From contig CAJFCV020000005.1 of assembly GCA_904066235.2 (NCBI GenBank), positions 12,147,501 to 12,211,500 on the forward strand: DNA of 64,000 nt. Reading direction: 5' to 3'. The notes beneath the pieces were generated by a model. The model saw nothing but the letters and a program-made list of their open reading frames with translations. It was not told where the DNA came from and ran no database searches. Position numbers and translations under genes: made by a program. Numbering within the stretch: position 1 is the stretch's first letter; the number at the start of each line of letters is the position of its first letter. This stretch comes from Bursaphelenchus xylophilus. Lineage: Eukaryota > Nematoda > Chromadorea > Rhabditida > Aphelenchoididae. Shown here in pieces: positions 22,673-32,867 of the stretch.

Positions 22673-24240
22673 TACATATACAGTAGTTGACAGCGAGTTG
22701 TCAATTTTTTTATTTCGAGTGTAACTTTACGCAGACTCAACAGAATTTGATGAGACCAAGAGCGTTTAAGAGGCTGGGAGACCCGCTTTAACCCTGTGCA
22801 ATTGTTTTATTTCATATCAGCCACAGGCGTGGTAAAAAGTTTAAAACAAATTTTTTTGGTGGACAACGAATTGTCAATTTTTACATTTCGAGGTATAAGA
22901 TCCCAATAAGCCAGCATACAAGGACTACAATAAAGAGTAATCAGTTGCTAGCAATTATAGAACAGCGTAGAACCGGTTTTAGCCCCTTGTATAATCTCCT
23001 TCGCCTTCTATGGGTCGGGCACTTGGGGGTAGACCATGTACAATATAATGACAGCTTAGGGGTCTCAAAGGCCAAAATTATTTGATATTCCGGTTTTTTG
23101 TGGGCGGCTACATCTTACTACGATAGGGCAAGTCAAAAAATTACTGCTAAATGTTTACACTTGCGCCTTTTTACCTCAATTATGTTAATCATGGCCTTTC
23201 ATACTGTTGGTCAGAGTATCAAAAATCAAAAAATGTCGCGCATGAAGATCGTTGGAGCAACCTTCGATATTTGAGAACAAACTACACTAAAACACGAATA
23301 TTTATTGCCTTTTATATGTCAGTACCAGCATTCATGGAAGAGGTATGCATAGGGAAATATTTCCATTCACATGAATTTTCAAGTCGGGTTTGCAACACCC
23401 AGAAAAAATTATATTTCGTGAAGTCTGCAACTTCCAAAATATTTTATTTGCATATTTAAGGATTTTTACAAGCATTAAAAAGCTTAGTTAAACGTAGAAG
23501 ACGTGCAATAAAATCATTAATTTACTCATCAGTGGCACATGAATTAATTGGACCGTCAGAATCTCATCCGGAAATGTTAGGGCGTTCAGACAGGTAATGA
23601 AATAATTTGTATAATGTCATCAGCTTGGCCGTAAAGAAAGTTTAAATGAACCTACGCCCCCTGTCGGCAAGAAAATTATCGATTTTTGGGAGTAACACAG
23701 GGTTTAGATGACCATAAATAATATTATCTGACGAATGCTTGACCCTTAGCTCCTCCTAATTGTAATCTGGTGCAATTTTGTTACACATAAGCAATACTCT
23801 TCCATTAAAAACCGGAATATCAAATAATTTCGGCCTTTGAGACCCCTATGCTGTCATTATATTGTACATGGTCTACCCCCAAGTGCCCGGCCCATAGAAG
23901 GCGAAGGTGGTCACACAAAGGGCTAAAACCGGTTCTATGCTGTTCTATAGTTGCTAGCAACTGATTTCTCTCCATTGTAGTCCTTGTATGCTGGTTTATT
24001 GAGATCTTATGAATCAAAATGTAAAAATTGACAATTCGTTGTCCACCAAAAAAATTTGTTTTAAACTTTTTACCACGCCTGTGGCTGATATGAAATAAAA
24101 CAATTGCACAAGGTTAAAGCGTGTCTCCCAGCCTCTAAAACGCTCTTGGTCTCATCAAATTCTGTTGAGTCTGCGTAAAGTTACACTCGAAATAAAAAAA
24201 TTGACAACTCGCTGACAACTACTGTATATATACAATAGGC
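22673..24240. mobile_element. Large inverted-repeat element, arms about 430 bp
   Basis: The left arm 22673-23100 (CAGTAGTTGACAGCGAGTTG ... GATATTCCGGTTTTTTG) is repeated in reverse at 23806-24240. The 700-bp interior has short frames only. One begins near 23467 and encodes RRRRAIKSLIYSS and SHPEMLGRSDR before a GTAATG that could be a donor. Its product is not recognised. No transposase motif was seen, so it is presumed non-autonomous or decayed. Confidence 0.72.
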
Positions 24241-24653
24241 AAAGTAATGTATCGGACATTCCGCTTCCTAAGTCGTAAACCCGCGATTCAAAAGAATAGA
24301 CTGGCTTTAATTTGTGGACAGCGACAGATATCTTTCCTGCAACATGACTTGTTTTACCCAGTTTCACGTTCGAGCCAAGCTCTTGCTCTGCGCTCGCTCT
24401 TAAGGTGTAGTTGATTGCACGGTGCAAATTTTTCCAAATTTCAGGTTTCGAAATGGAGCGTCTGCGAGATATTTTGCGACGCTCCACCAACAAATTTCGA
24501 ACGGTACTGGTGGGAAAAAGCTTCTTGGGGCAAATTGCACTATGCAAAACAATGCCGCGACGTGTGAAAAGGGGATGTTGTATAGTGCATTGTGCATTTT
24601 CGAGAAATAACAAAAATTTCTCTAGCTTTCAGCCGCTTAGGCTGCTTAGGCTT
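24241..24653. other. Spacer between two elements
   Basis: Contains an internal inverted pair: ATTTCGAAC near 24495 with GGTTTCGAAAT near 24444, and GGAGCGTCTGCG with CGACGCTCC. This is probably a small decayed foldback. The 152-codon antisense frame 24155-24613 runs across it and the neighbouring element arm, so it is not a gene. Confidence 0.35.
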
Positions 24654-25105
24654 ACAGGGGAAGTCCTCCAACTGCAAAGCTCAGATTTTTTTCAAATTTT
24701 GCACACACATTGGTCATGGACTAAGCATTAATTCCTGAAAGTTTTAGCTCGCGCTTTGCAAGTGCAGCCGAGATATTGAACGGTCTTTGCCGCCGAGAGA
24801 GCATGCGAAACGCGGAGAGCGGTCAGAGAGAAAAACAATTTTTGTTCGTAACTTTGCCAGTTTCGTGCGGAAAAAAATTGGTTTTTTGTGGAAGCATTAC
24901 CTTCTATGGTAGAAATAGGCATAAAACTTTTTGTGCCGAAATTCGGCAAAAAGTGTCAAATTTTTGCCAACTTTCGAACTAAAAATATGGGTTGTCTTTG
25001 CAAAGCGCGAGCTAGGATTCTCGCATATATTTTAGAAAAAATTACTCTAAATTTGTACCAAGTTTCATCAAAATCTGAGCGTCGCACTTGGGGTACTTCC
25101 CCTGT
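24654..25105. mobile_element. TIR element, CAGGGGAAGTACTCC family
   Basis: Ends CAGGGGAAGTCCTCCAACTG and the reverse of GTGCGACGCTCAGATTTTGA with GGGTACTTCCCCTG. The interior has an inverted pair GCTCGCGCTTTGCAAG / CTTTGCAAAGCGCGAGC. About 450 bp, non-coding. A near-complete sister copy lies at 44724. Confidence 0.78.
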
Positions 25106-25349
25106 TAGCTCAGGCTTCTAGTTTGCTGAGCCGCTTAGGCTTCTTGGGCTTAAGCTAATTTCTTGGCTGCTTTGCGCGCACAACCGCGCTTGGAGTGTAG
25201 GCTGACGAGTCGCGTAGCGACGTAGTCAGGCTACATCCAAACGCAGCTTGTCATTTTTTATGCTAGCGACGGCAGGCAGCATTGATAAAATACTTTATTG
25301 CACAAACAAATTTTGGGAGGGGTTCTTACTGTAAGAACAAGATGTTTCA

Positions 25350-25466
25350 TCAAACGTTCACGTCGCTGAAGTGATAAGAAATTTGTCGCAACACAATTCA
25401 TTTTTTCGGCGGCGATGCGATTTTCGATGCGACAAAGCGCTCAATATTTTCACGACAGGCTGATAT
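25350..25466. mobile_element. Truncated Tatcag MITE (right half)
   Basis: The A core (GTCGCAACACAATTCATTTT) and right end TATTTTCACGACAGGCTGATA are present. The left end is missing. Confidence 0.6.
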
Positions 25467-25498
25467 AAACGTTTCCTTGTCAAGTCTTCTACTACATA

Positions 25499-26743
25499 TA
25501 CAGGGTGCGGCAAAAAAATGGAAACTTTTTTCATTGGGTCCTGACGCAAAAATTTTTAAGTGCAGCAAAATTATTTTCATACCATTAAATTCTACGTAGC
25601 TTTCTCTCCTAGACCTTATAATTTCATATCCATATCGGTTTATTAACATTATTTTTTTGAATGACAAACAGAGGGACCTCGATTTCGGACCTGTTTTTTT
25701 ACCTGTGCGAACTGTTAATTTGCCCGGCATAGAAAGCACGTTGTGTCCAAAGTAATCACACAATGCAGGGAGCTTTTTGACAATTTTAAGCGTCCAGTAA
25801 GCGAAAGAAAACGCACCGCCCACACTTCTGCCAGCCGCAGAGTCATCAATAGCGAAATCCGTCGATTTCGAGAAAAAATTGCCCGTGAGACCGGCATCAG
25901 CGACCGACCAGTCGGCCAAATAGCTAAAAATCAACTCAAAGTCTCCCCACGCAAGGTCTGAAATGCCCAACTCCTAATCGGCAAGATCAAGCCCGTACGC
26001 CTGAAAAAATGCCGAAAATTCCGACGTCGGGCCGCAGGTCCGCGATGGGAGCGCATTCCATTCGCGGTGCAATGTTTGGCGGGTGCACAACCAACAGAAC
26101 GTCATAGTCCAATCCGATGAGGCCCCCTGCACGTCGGCTAACGACGAACACCGTCAAAATAAGGGCCGTCATCGCCTAAGGCGGAATTTGTGCCAGCGGC
26201 AAGAATTCCGAGATTTTCGTGGATCAAGCGGGCAAAATTCTAGCGCCGGGTTAACTTCGATTTCCTCATGCTTCTGTTGGCTCAGTAGAACCTTGGCAGC
26301 GCAAATTTGACGTTCCAACTAGACTCAGCGCCGACTCACAGGGCAACAACGAGTCAAGACCGATTTTGAGACGATTTTCCCGATTTCACCCCGTCTGCGA
26401 AAAGAGCGCCTGCTCGCCGGGTATAAATCCAATGGACTGTAATTTTTTTTCAATTGGAGGCCAGCATCTGTACTACACGCCACAAAAGTTTGGAGTCGCA
26501 AAGTAATCGCTGCGTCAAGAACGGGACCGATTTCCCCGAAAAAAGCTGCGGCCAAAAGGCCAAAATTTTAAGTCACATTTGGAGCTCTACATCGCCACCA
26601 AAAGCAGCCACGGTAAAACGGGTTGAATATGTTATAAACAATGCTCTATGTTATTGAAGATGACCGTTACTTTTGCGGAATTTGGATTGCTAGGAAAAAT
26701 ATAGCTATAAAAATAAGTTTCCATTTTTTTGCCGCACCCTGTA
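25499..26743 (+). mobile_element. Decayed Tc1/mariner-type transposon
   Basis: Inverted termini TACAGGGTGCGGCAAAAAAA... and ...CCATTTTTTTGCCGCACCCTGTA, flanked by TA. The + strand interior still shows a transposase N-terminal helix-turn-helix segment (REKIARETGISDRPVGQIAK near 25870-25930) and a leucine/lysine-rich linker. Near 26315 it has FQLDSAPTHRA, the FQ-D-APxH block of the second catalytic Asp region. After a frame change near 26425 comes an NPMD-like segment, the third acidic region. Stops and frame changes break the frame many times (for example at 25961 and near 26110), so the copy is dead. About 1.25 kb is the normal family length. Confidence 0.85.
25740..26660 (+). pseudogene. Tc1/mariner transposase remnant
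   Basis: The protein part of the transposon at 25499-26743, with frame changes and stops. It is recognised by order: an HTH domain, the FQ-D-APTH block, and an NP-D-like block followed by a short basic C-terminal region. Such transposases cut at the inverted termini and insert at TA. This copy cannot supply activity, but related ends nearby suggest that the family was once active here. Confidence 0.72.
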
Positions 26744-27544
26744 CTTTCGTTTGTTGCCATGTTCCTCCATAAATTGTTGCCAATTCCCCTATAGTAAACT
26801 TATTTACATATTGACAACAGACTTTTGATTAGATTATACGCATGTCTTGAAATGTTTTTCCGACCTTTGGCAACAATAATTTAATCCTCGCTCGGAAATT
26901 AGGTTATTGAATCAAAAAATGTCTTTTTGTCCGGCATTGGAAACAATATCAATAATTAAATTATGATAGGTTTTAACAAAGACGCCGTGGTTGCCAAAGT
27001 ATCAGTCTGTCGGGAAAATAAATGGGCGACATGTTCGGCACCGTAAGGTTGCTGCGCCGATCGTGCTTACTTCACTCTAGTGCAGAAATAAAATTCTGGT
27101 CTGCTTTGCGCATCCTCGTTCCGATAGTAGCGGTCTATGTTTTTGACTGTACATATTTCTGTCTATCTACCTGGAGTATTTGATGCGCTCGAGTTCTAGA
27201 AGAATTTTTCAAATTGTTCAGGATGACGTTTCCGCGCGCTCATTCTGCTGTGCCTTTTAGTAAACTGTTGAGTTTGATTCTGTTGCCAATCTAAAGACCC
27301 CTTTTGCACCGCGCTTCTAACGGCGTAGGAAGCGCAATGTCAACAAATTTTTTTGAGTCAGCGAAAACATAATGGGCGAAATTGCAAACATTACTACGTG
27401 GAATATCGCTTTAATTTGTTCTTTTCATCATCATTTTTAATGCAATAGACAAAGAAACTTTTTTTGACATTTCGTTTCCCTTGACGTAAAAATCGCGATT
27501 AAAAGGTAGCTGAACTGACCCTTTGAACTTTCGCTTTTTCAGTG
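26744..27544. other. Intergenic DNA upstream of chemoreceptor gene 4
   Basis: Contains a truncated Tatcag MITE end at 27000-27072 (TATCAGTCTGTCGGGAAAAT, then a CTGCGCCGATCGTG piece). The rest is AT-rich. A TTTTTCAG acceptor ends at 27542, directly before the start codon of gene 4. No other feature seen. Confidence 0.4.
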
Positions 27545-30500
27545 ATGGAAATAAACCGGACCGTTGTTCACTGCTGGTTCGATGCAACCGTCAGCATCTT
27601 TGGCATGTTCTTCTCCGCGGTTGTGGTTTTATTAGCAGCGACAAAGGTGAAAAACAAGGCTCTCAAATCATACAGCCTTATGCTGATCACAAACGCAACG
27701 GTGGACTTTGTCTATGCGTTGAACACGTTGTTGACATTCACAGTGAGTTGAAGTAATACGTAGCGCTTTTGAAATAACATTTATTTTGCACCACATCAGA
27801 TTTTGCAACTATATACTAAAGTTACAAATGAACCATATATTTTTTCGCCTTGAGGTATTCTGCAAAGACTGAAAGTACTTCCTAACACTACTTTTCAAGG
27901 GCTTTCGAACGGTATATAACGCTTCTTATTTGGTGAGGGTCAGTTTGTACACTTCTCTAGGAAGGAATGCGCCTACCGTTTTACAGGCGGTTTCAAGAAA
28001 TTTGGAACAAATTATTTGCTTATATCTTTGTTGTCTTTGCAGCTACCAACGAATTTCTTTTTGCTTGTAAAAATTGACGTCGTGCGTTGTTAGAATCTCT
28101 AAAAATTTTTTTTTTCGTTTGCGGAGAGCCCATTTCTCGGCGGAGAAAATTAGGGCCTTTTTGAAAAATCACATCGTATTACGTGTCGGAAACGTCGTTG
28201 CAACGACTGAAATTAAGTTTACGTAACAACTCCATGGATTTTACGGATGCTTTTTTTTGCGTTTTCGATTTTACGCCCTTCCGCGGATGCGCGGCGGAGA
28301 CCTCACAATCAGATTTCGGCGGACGTTGTTTTGGGCCTTTGGCTTATGCAATTCATGTTGGAAAGAGGTTGGGGTGATTTTTTGTTGTCATCCGATGCAC
28401 AGATGGCAAAAATTTCGTGCTTTTCATCCTTCTAAAAACGCACGACGTCAATTTTAGAAGCAAAAAGAAATTCGTTGATAGCTGCAAAGAACACAAAGAT
28501 ATAGGCAAATTATTTGTTCCAAATTTCTTGAAACACCCTGTATTTCTAACAATAAGCCGAGTGTTTTGAAACTACAGGGTGTTTCAAGAAATTTGGAAGA
28601 AACTAGTTGCGAATATTTTTGAGCTCTTGCTAGTTATCGCAGAAATTCTTTTTGTTTCTAAAACTTGACAGCGGGCGGTTTTGTACTGAACAAAAAAAAT
28701 TTTTTTTTCGTCGGCGGAGAGGCCAGTTCTCGGCGGAGGCATTTGGGGCCTTTTTTAAAAATCACACCTTATTACATCGTGGAAACTCTGTTACAGTGGC
28801 CAAAATCATGTTTACGTTAAACCTCTGTGGATTTTGCGGTATGCTTTTTTTGCGTTTTCGATTTTACGCAACATCCGCGGAGGCGCGGCGGAGACCTCAG
28901 ATTTCGGCGGACTTTGTTTTGGGCCCTCGGTTTTTGCAAATCCATGTTGGAAAAAAGGTTGGGGCGATTTTTTGTTGTCATCCGATGCACAGAGGGCAAA
29001 AATTTTGTACTTTTTTCCCCCGGCGGAGGATTCGGCGGAGGCTTTCTCAAAGGGTCAAAACAAAATTTTGACTCTTTTGATAAAGCCTCCGCCGAAACCT
29101 CCGCCGATGGGTCCGCCGGATCAAAAAATAAGAAAAATGGTGTTGCTGTGATGGATTCTTGTAGCTGAGTTTTTTCCCGGACTCCTAAGACTGTTCTGAC
29201 CCTTTGGTAAAGCCTCCGCCGAATCCTCCGCCGGGGAAAAAAGTGCGAAATTTTTGCATCTGTGCATCGGGTGACAACAAAAAATCACCCCACACTTTTT
29301 TCCAACCTGAATTGAATGATCCAAAGGCTCAAAACGACGTCCGCCGAAACCTGAGGTCTCCGCCGTGCCTCCGCGGATGAGCGAAAATCGAAAACAAAAA
29401 AAGCATACCGCAAAATCCACGGAGGTTTAACGTAAACATGATTTTGGCCACTGTAACAGAGTTTCCACGATGTAATAAGGTGTGATTTTTAAAAAAGGCC
29501 CCAAATGCCTCCGCCGAGAACTGGCCTCTCCGCCGACGAAAAAAATTTTTTTTGTTCAGTACAAAACCGCCCGCTATCAAGTTTTAGAAACAAAAAGAAT
29601 TTCTGCGATAACTAGCAAGAGCTCAAAAATATTCGCAACTAGTTTCTTCCAAATTTCTTGAAACACCCTGTATAACTGAACCTGTTTGTTAGCACCAAGT
29701 ATCCACAAAGTCTAGGTACAAAATTTGGACTTTCGGACCAGATTAAACTTTTTGTAAAGAGTTTATTCAAGAAACATCATGTATTTCTGAAATTTTTTTG
29801 TCTGATTGCCACACTACTTGCGTGTGTCAGTATAAACATGCCCTAAAAGTGTGAAAAGAAGTTTCAAGAATAATTGCAATTTTTAGTTCGGTGCGTGTCG
29901 GAAAGTACAGTGTTTTGTGATGATTAAAAGTTCGTTTAAGGCATTCATAATCAGGCTTTTTAAAGGCACGGAATTGACTTGAACTTATATATTACACGCA
30001 AACCTCATCATAAGAGGTTAATTGCTGAAAGGTTCCACTCGCGCATTGCAGAAGGAAATGCATGAAGAACCCCATGCATTTCGCGATCTGTGCCGAGGGA
30101 GTGCACGAAACGCGGAGACTTGTCTGAAATGAGAAAAAAAGAGATTGAAAGCTATTTTTTGGAAATGAAACACTTACAGTGAGGGACCTGATCCAATGGC
30201 AAAAAACGTCTCATTTTGCATCCCGGAAGGGACCAAAATGACTCCAAACCATGCCCTTCTCTAATCTATTTAAAAAACTCCGCTTTGAAAAGCGCGCCCT
30301 TTCCTTCAAGGCGGGCTCTTCAAAGCGGGGTTTTTTTGCTTAGAGAAAGGAAGGGCTTGGAGATATTTTGGTCCCTTCCGGGATGCAAAATGAGACATTT
30401 TTTGCCATTGGATCCGGTCCCTCACTGTAAACCCGAAATTTGCAAAAAAATGCCATATTTTCACCAAATTCTCGCCCAAAACCCTCCATCGTTTTTGCAA

Positions 30501-32656
30501 AGCGCAAACTGTTTTCAGGCATTGAAATGAGAAGTGATAAATACTCTCTATGACCTGTATGCCTTCCAAAATCATCATCAACCATTTTCAGACCGCAGTG
30601 TTCGGTGAAAAGATTGTGTTCATGTTGATGGACAACTACCCTATTACGTCAATAATTGGGCCTTACGCGGCCCTCTCAACACAACTTTTCTTAATGTTCC
30701 TCGGAGTGGCAATGCTACCTCTTCAGTTCATTTATCGCTACGGTGTAATGATACAGAAGCCTTTCACAAATTGCCAAATGTTCTTAATGTTTTGTGGTTC
30801 TCTGATGCTTGGAGGGTTGCACGGAGGTCTATCGCCCTTCACATTTAGGCCAAGGAATGAGTACTACGACGAAAAACTTCGAGAAGCCATGGATGTTGGG
30901 ACAAATTTTACCTTGCCGTTTTATGTAGTTGGAGATGTGGTAAGCCAGAATATGCTAGCTGTTTTTATTTGTCTTGCAATTCAAGCTTAATTTTGTAATT
31001 TTTTAGTCAAAATTCGGCATTATGTCCCTCCATTTCATCAATATATTCGTCATCATGGCAATCTCGTACAGCATAATCATTACAATGGTTTATCTGTCCA
31101 AGCGGTCCGTTACTCTTGTCTGCTCCGATCAGCTGTCAAAGCAGACAAGAACGGTTCAGAAGCAAGTGACTAAAATCATCTACCTCCAGGTAAGAGAATT
31201 CGCTTTACTTACCGTAGAGGATCGGACCATGTGTGAAAACACATGATAAAAAAAAGAAAAGCTGTTTTCCTTTGAAGAGACCCAACGGAGATGCTCTTTT
31301 GCTAGTTAGTTTGTCAAGTCGCTGAAGTAATTTTTGGCGTTTGCCGCGACATTATTTTCTCGGGAGCGATGCGATTTTGGATGCGACATTCCGCTCACTA
31401 TTTTCCCGGCAGACGGGTACAGTGCCGGACTTGATCCAGTGGCAAAAAACGTAGCATTGGGCATCCGGAAAGTGTCAAAAAATGTTGCAAAATACCTCCC
31501 TCACGTCAGAATGAAAATAGAAGAAAAACGAAATTTCGTGAGGGGCCGCAGCGAAAAGGAACGGCCGATTTTTTTCTTCTTTCTCTGACCGCTCTCTTCC
31601 TTTTTGTGCGTGCGCCCTCTTCCTCTCGCCAATCGCAAATCGTTATTTCGCGGATCGCCACGGCTTTGACGAAATTCCCTTTTTATTTTGACGTGTCCCT
31701 CTCCAAGTGAAAAAACTCGAATTTGAAAAACCACGCCCGCACGTCAAACTGAGATAAGCTAAAACAGTCCGGTGAATGGATTGGCAATCTGCCAAAAAAA
31801 GACGCAAAAAAACGTTTCGTCGGGGAAGAAATGGGGAATTTTTGGGGCGAGAGAGTACGCTTTTGTGTGTCTTTTTTCTCTCTTTCTCTGCGAAATCAAG
31901 ACGGAGTGAAAAACACCGATAGCGAAGAGTCTATTCCGGTCTCAGTTTGACGTGACCCGCTCTTTTTGTGAGGGAAAGGGCGCGCAGTTCAAAACGGAGT
32001 TGTTTTAGTTGGAGACGGAGGTATTTTGCTACATTTTGTGAACTTCCTGGATGCAAAGTGAGATGTTTTTTGCCACTGGCTCAGTTCAGGTGGCAATTAC
32101 TGTAATAGGGCATCTCTCTTGGTTCATTTCAAAGACAGCCTCTATTTTTGTGTTGGGGTGTGAAGGGACACATTTCTCACTCAAGTTGCATATGGTGATG
32201 CTTTTTGACATATAAAAAACATCACCATATATAGATCCCTTCCAAGACCATAGTAGCGGAAAAAGCATACGTTCTCATAAAGCGTGTTGCATTGCACTTT
32301 TGTTTTCAATTTTATTCCATTTACAACGCACGTAACTTTTTTAACATCCTGTTCTTTTGCGCGTTTCCAAACCCAAATTTTAAATTAAGAACTACATTTC
32401 AATTAAAAAAAATCAAAATCCCAACTTCTAGGCTCTATATCCGGTGCTCTTCGTCGCCATTCCATGCTCCATTTTTCCGATAATCGCTGTAAAGGGCTGG
32501 CAAGTCCCGTACTTCGCGGAAGTTGCCATGTCCTTAATGCACACACCGCCCTTGGTCAACTCAGTGCTGGTGATAATGTGTGTGCCCAGCTATCGACGCA
32601 GTGTAATGCGTCCATTTCGTACGAATTCGGCTCGGGAGACTTCAACGATTGGCTGA
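27545..32656 (+). CDS. Str-superfamily chemoreceptor GPCR, gene 4 (4 exons, 317 aa)
   Basis: Tandem paralogue, probably chemosensory. Exons are 27545-27742, 30592-30939, 31007-31189 and 32432-32656; all junctions are phase 0 and stop TGA is 32654-32656. Exon 1 has the two-helix block VKNKALKSYSLMLITNATVD. Exon 2 (348 bp, one codon shorter than in the sisters) has MDNYPITSIIGPYA in place of the usual NPxWPKT, then FIYRYGVM and HGGLSPFTFRP. Exon 3 has TVQKQVTKIIYLQ. Exon 4 has MHTPPLVNSVLVIMC and CVPSYR. Unlike genes 1-3 it ends inside exon 4, as gene 5 does. Intron 1 is 2.85 kb, swollen by two foldback elements and a TACAGTG MITE. Acceptor TTTTCAG lies 2 bp before the ATG. Another frame over the last exon stays open to 32766 with protein-like content (see findings). 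Confidence 0.86.
27982..28542. mobile_element. Foldback element with TACAGG...CCCTGTA ends, in gene 4 intron 1
   Basis: About 560 bp. Arms GGTTTCAAGAAATTTGGAAC and the reverse of GTTCCAAATTTCTTGAAAC, continuing inward (GAATTTCTTTTTGCTTGTAA with its complement near 28450). The GC-rich interior CGGATGCGCGGCGGAGACCT is shared with the next element. Confidence 0.75.
28573..29672. mobile_element. Large foldback element, arms about 450 bp, in gene 4 intron 1
   Basis: Termini TACAGGGTGTTTCAAGAAAT and its exact reverse ATTTCTTGAAACACCCTGTA. The left arm runs to about 29050 and the right arm from about 29200. The interior is GC-rich (GCCTCCGCCGAAACCTCCGC). Mirror-image open frames on the two strands are produced by the arms and are not genes. 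Confidence 0.8.
30000..30165. repeat. Relic of the CAGGGGAAGTACTCC family in gene 4 intron 1
   Basis: GCTGAAAGGTTCCACTCGCG, then GTGCCGAGGGAGTGCACGAA and AACGCGGAGACTTGTCTGAA, match the interior of the intact copies. Ends not found. Confidence 0.4.
30175..30429. mobile_element. MITE, TACAGTG family, in gene 4 intron 1
   Basis: Full copy. Left TACAGTGAGGGACCTGATCC, right GGATCCGGTCCCTCACTGTA. The inverted central unit has CTTTGAAAAGCGCGCCCTTT. It ends 162 bp before exon 2. Confidence 0.83.
31307..31416. mobile_element. Truncated Tatcag MITE in gene 4 intron 3
   Basis: The right half has A-core signs (GCCGCGACATTATTTTCTCG, GATGCGACATTCCGCTCACT) and the end TATTTTCCCGGCAGACGGGTA. The left end is reduced to AGTTTGTCAAG. 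Its terminal TA is shared with the next element. Confidence 0.55.
31418..32089. mobile_element. MITE, TACAGTG family, split by a nested insertion
   Basis: Left part 31418-31738 begins TACAGTGCCGGACTTGATCC. The right part, from about 31955, ends near TTTTTTGCCACTGGCTCAG. The GCACGTCAAACTGAG element at 31739-31954 sits inside. Within the left part, the extra segment 31500-31720 is not seen in sister copies. Confidence 0.65.
31739..31954. mobile_element. MITE, GCACGTCAAACTGAG family, nested
   Basis: Left GCACGTCAAACTGAGATAAG, right GGTCTCAGTTTGACGTG. It lies inside the TACAGTG element at 31418-32089, so it is the younger of the two. Confidence 0.75.
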
Positions 32657-32867
32657 AAGTCATTATCCGTAAATCCGAAGAGTTAGACGACGGGCAGAAA
32701 GCCGTCAAACTGCCGAATCTGCTGTCGACTACACAGAGCGACCACTATTTGAATTTCTTAAAATAAATTGGATTTGTTTACTGAGAACCTATGGTAAAAG
32801 CTACGATTCTGCACTAGACGGGACAAGAAGTTTTTTGTATGTTTTTGCACAAAAAACTTGTCGCATG
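32657..32867. other. Region just 3' of chemoreceptor gene 4
   Basis: The first 110 bp stay open in a frame one base off from the gene (FNDWLKVIIRKSEEL ... KLPNLL, stop 32764-32766). This could be a lost or alternative C-terminal tail. An AATAAA-like AAATAAATTGG overlaps that stop. Confidence 0.4.

Noticed and set aside
24155..24613. 152-codon - strand frame
   Set aside because: It runs across the arm of the large element at 22673-24240 into the spacer, with no domain or splice signals.
28652..29580. Mirror-image frames with MDFAVCFFC-type sequence
   Set aside because: Products of the arms of the foldback at 28573-29672, inside a receptor intron.
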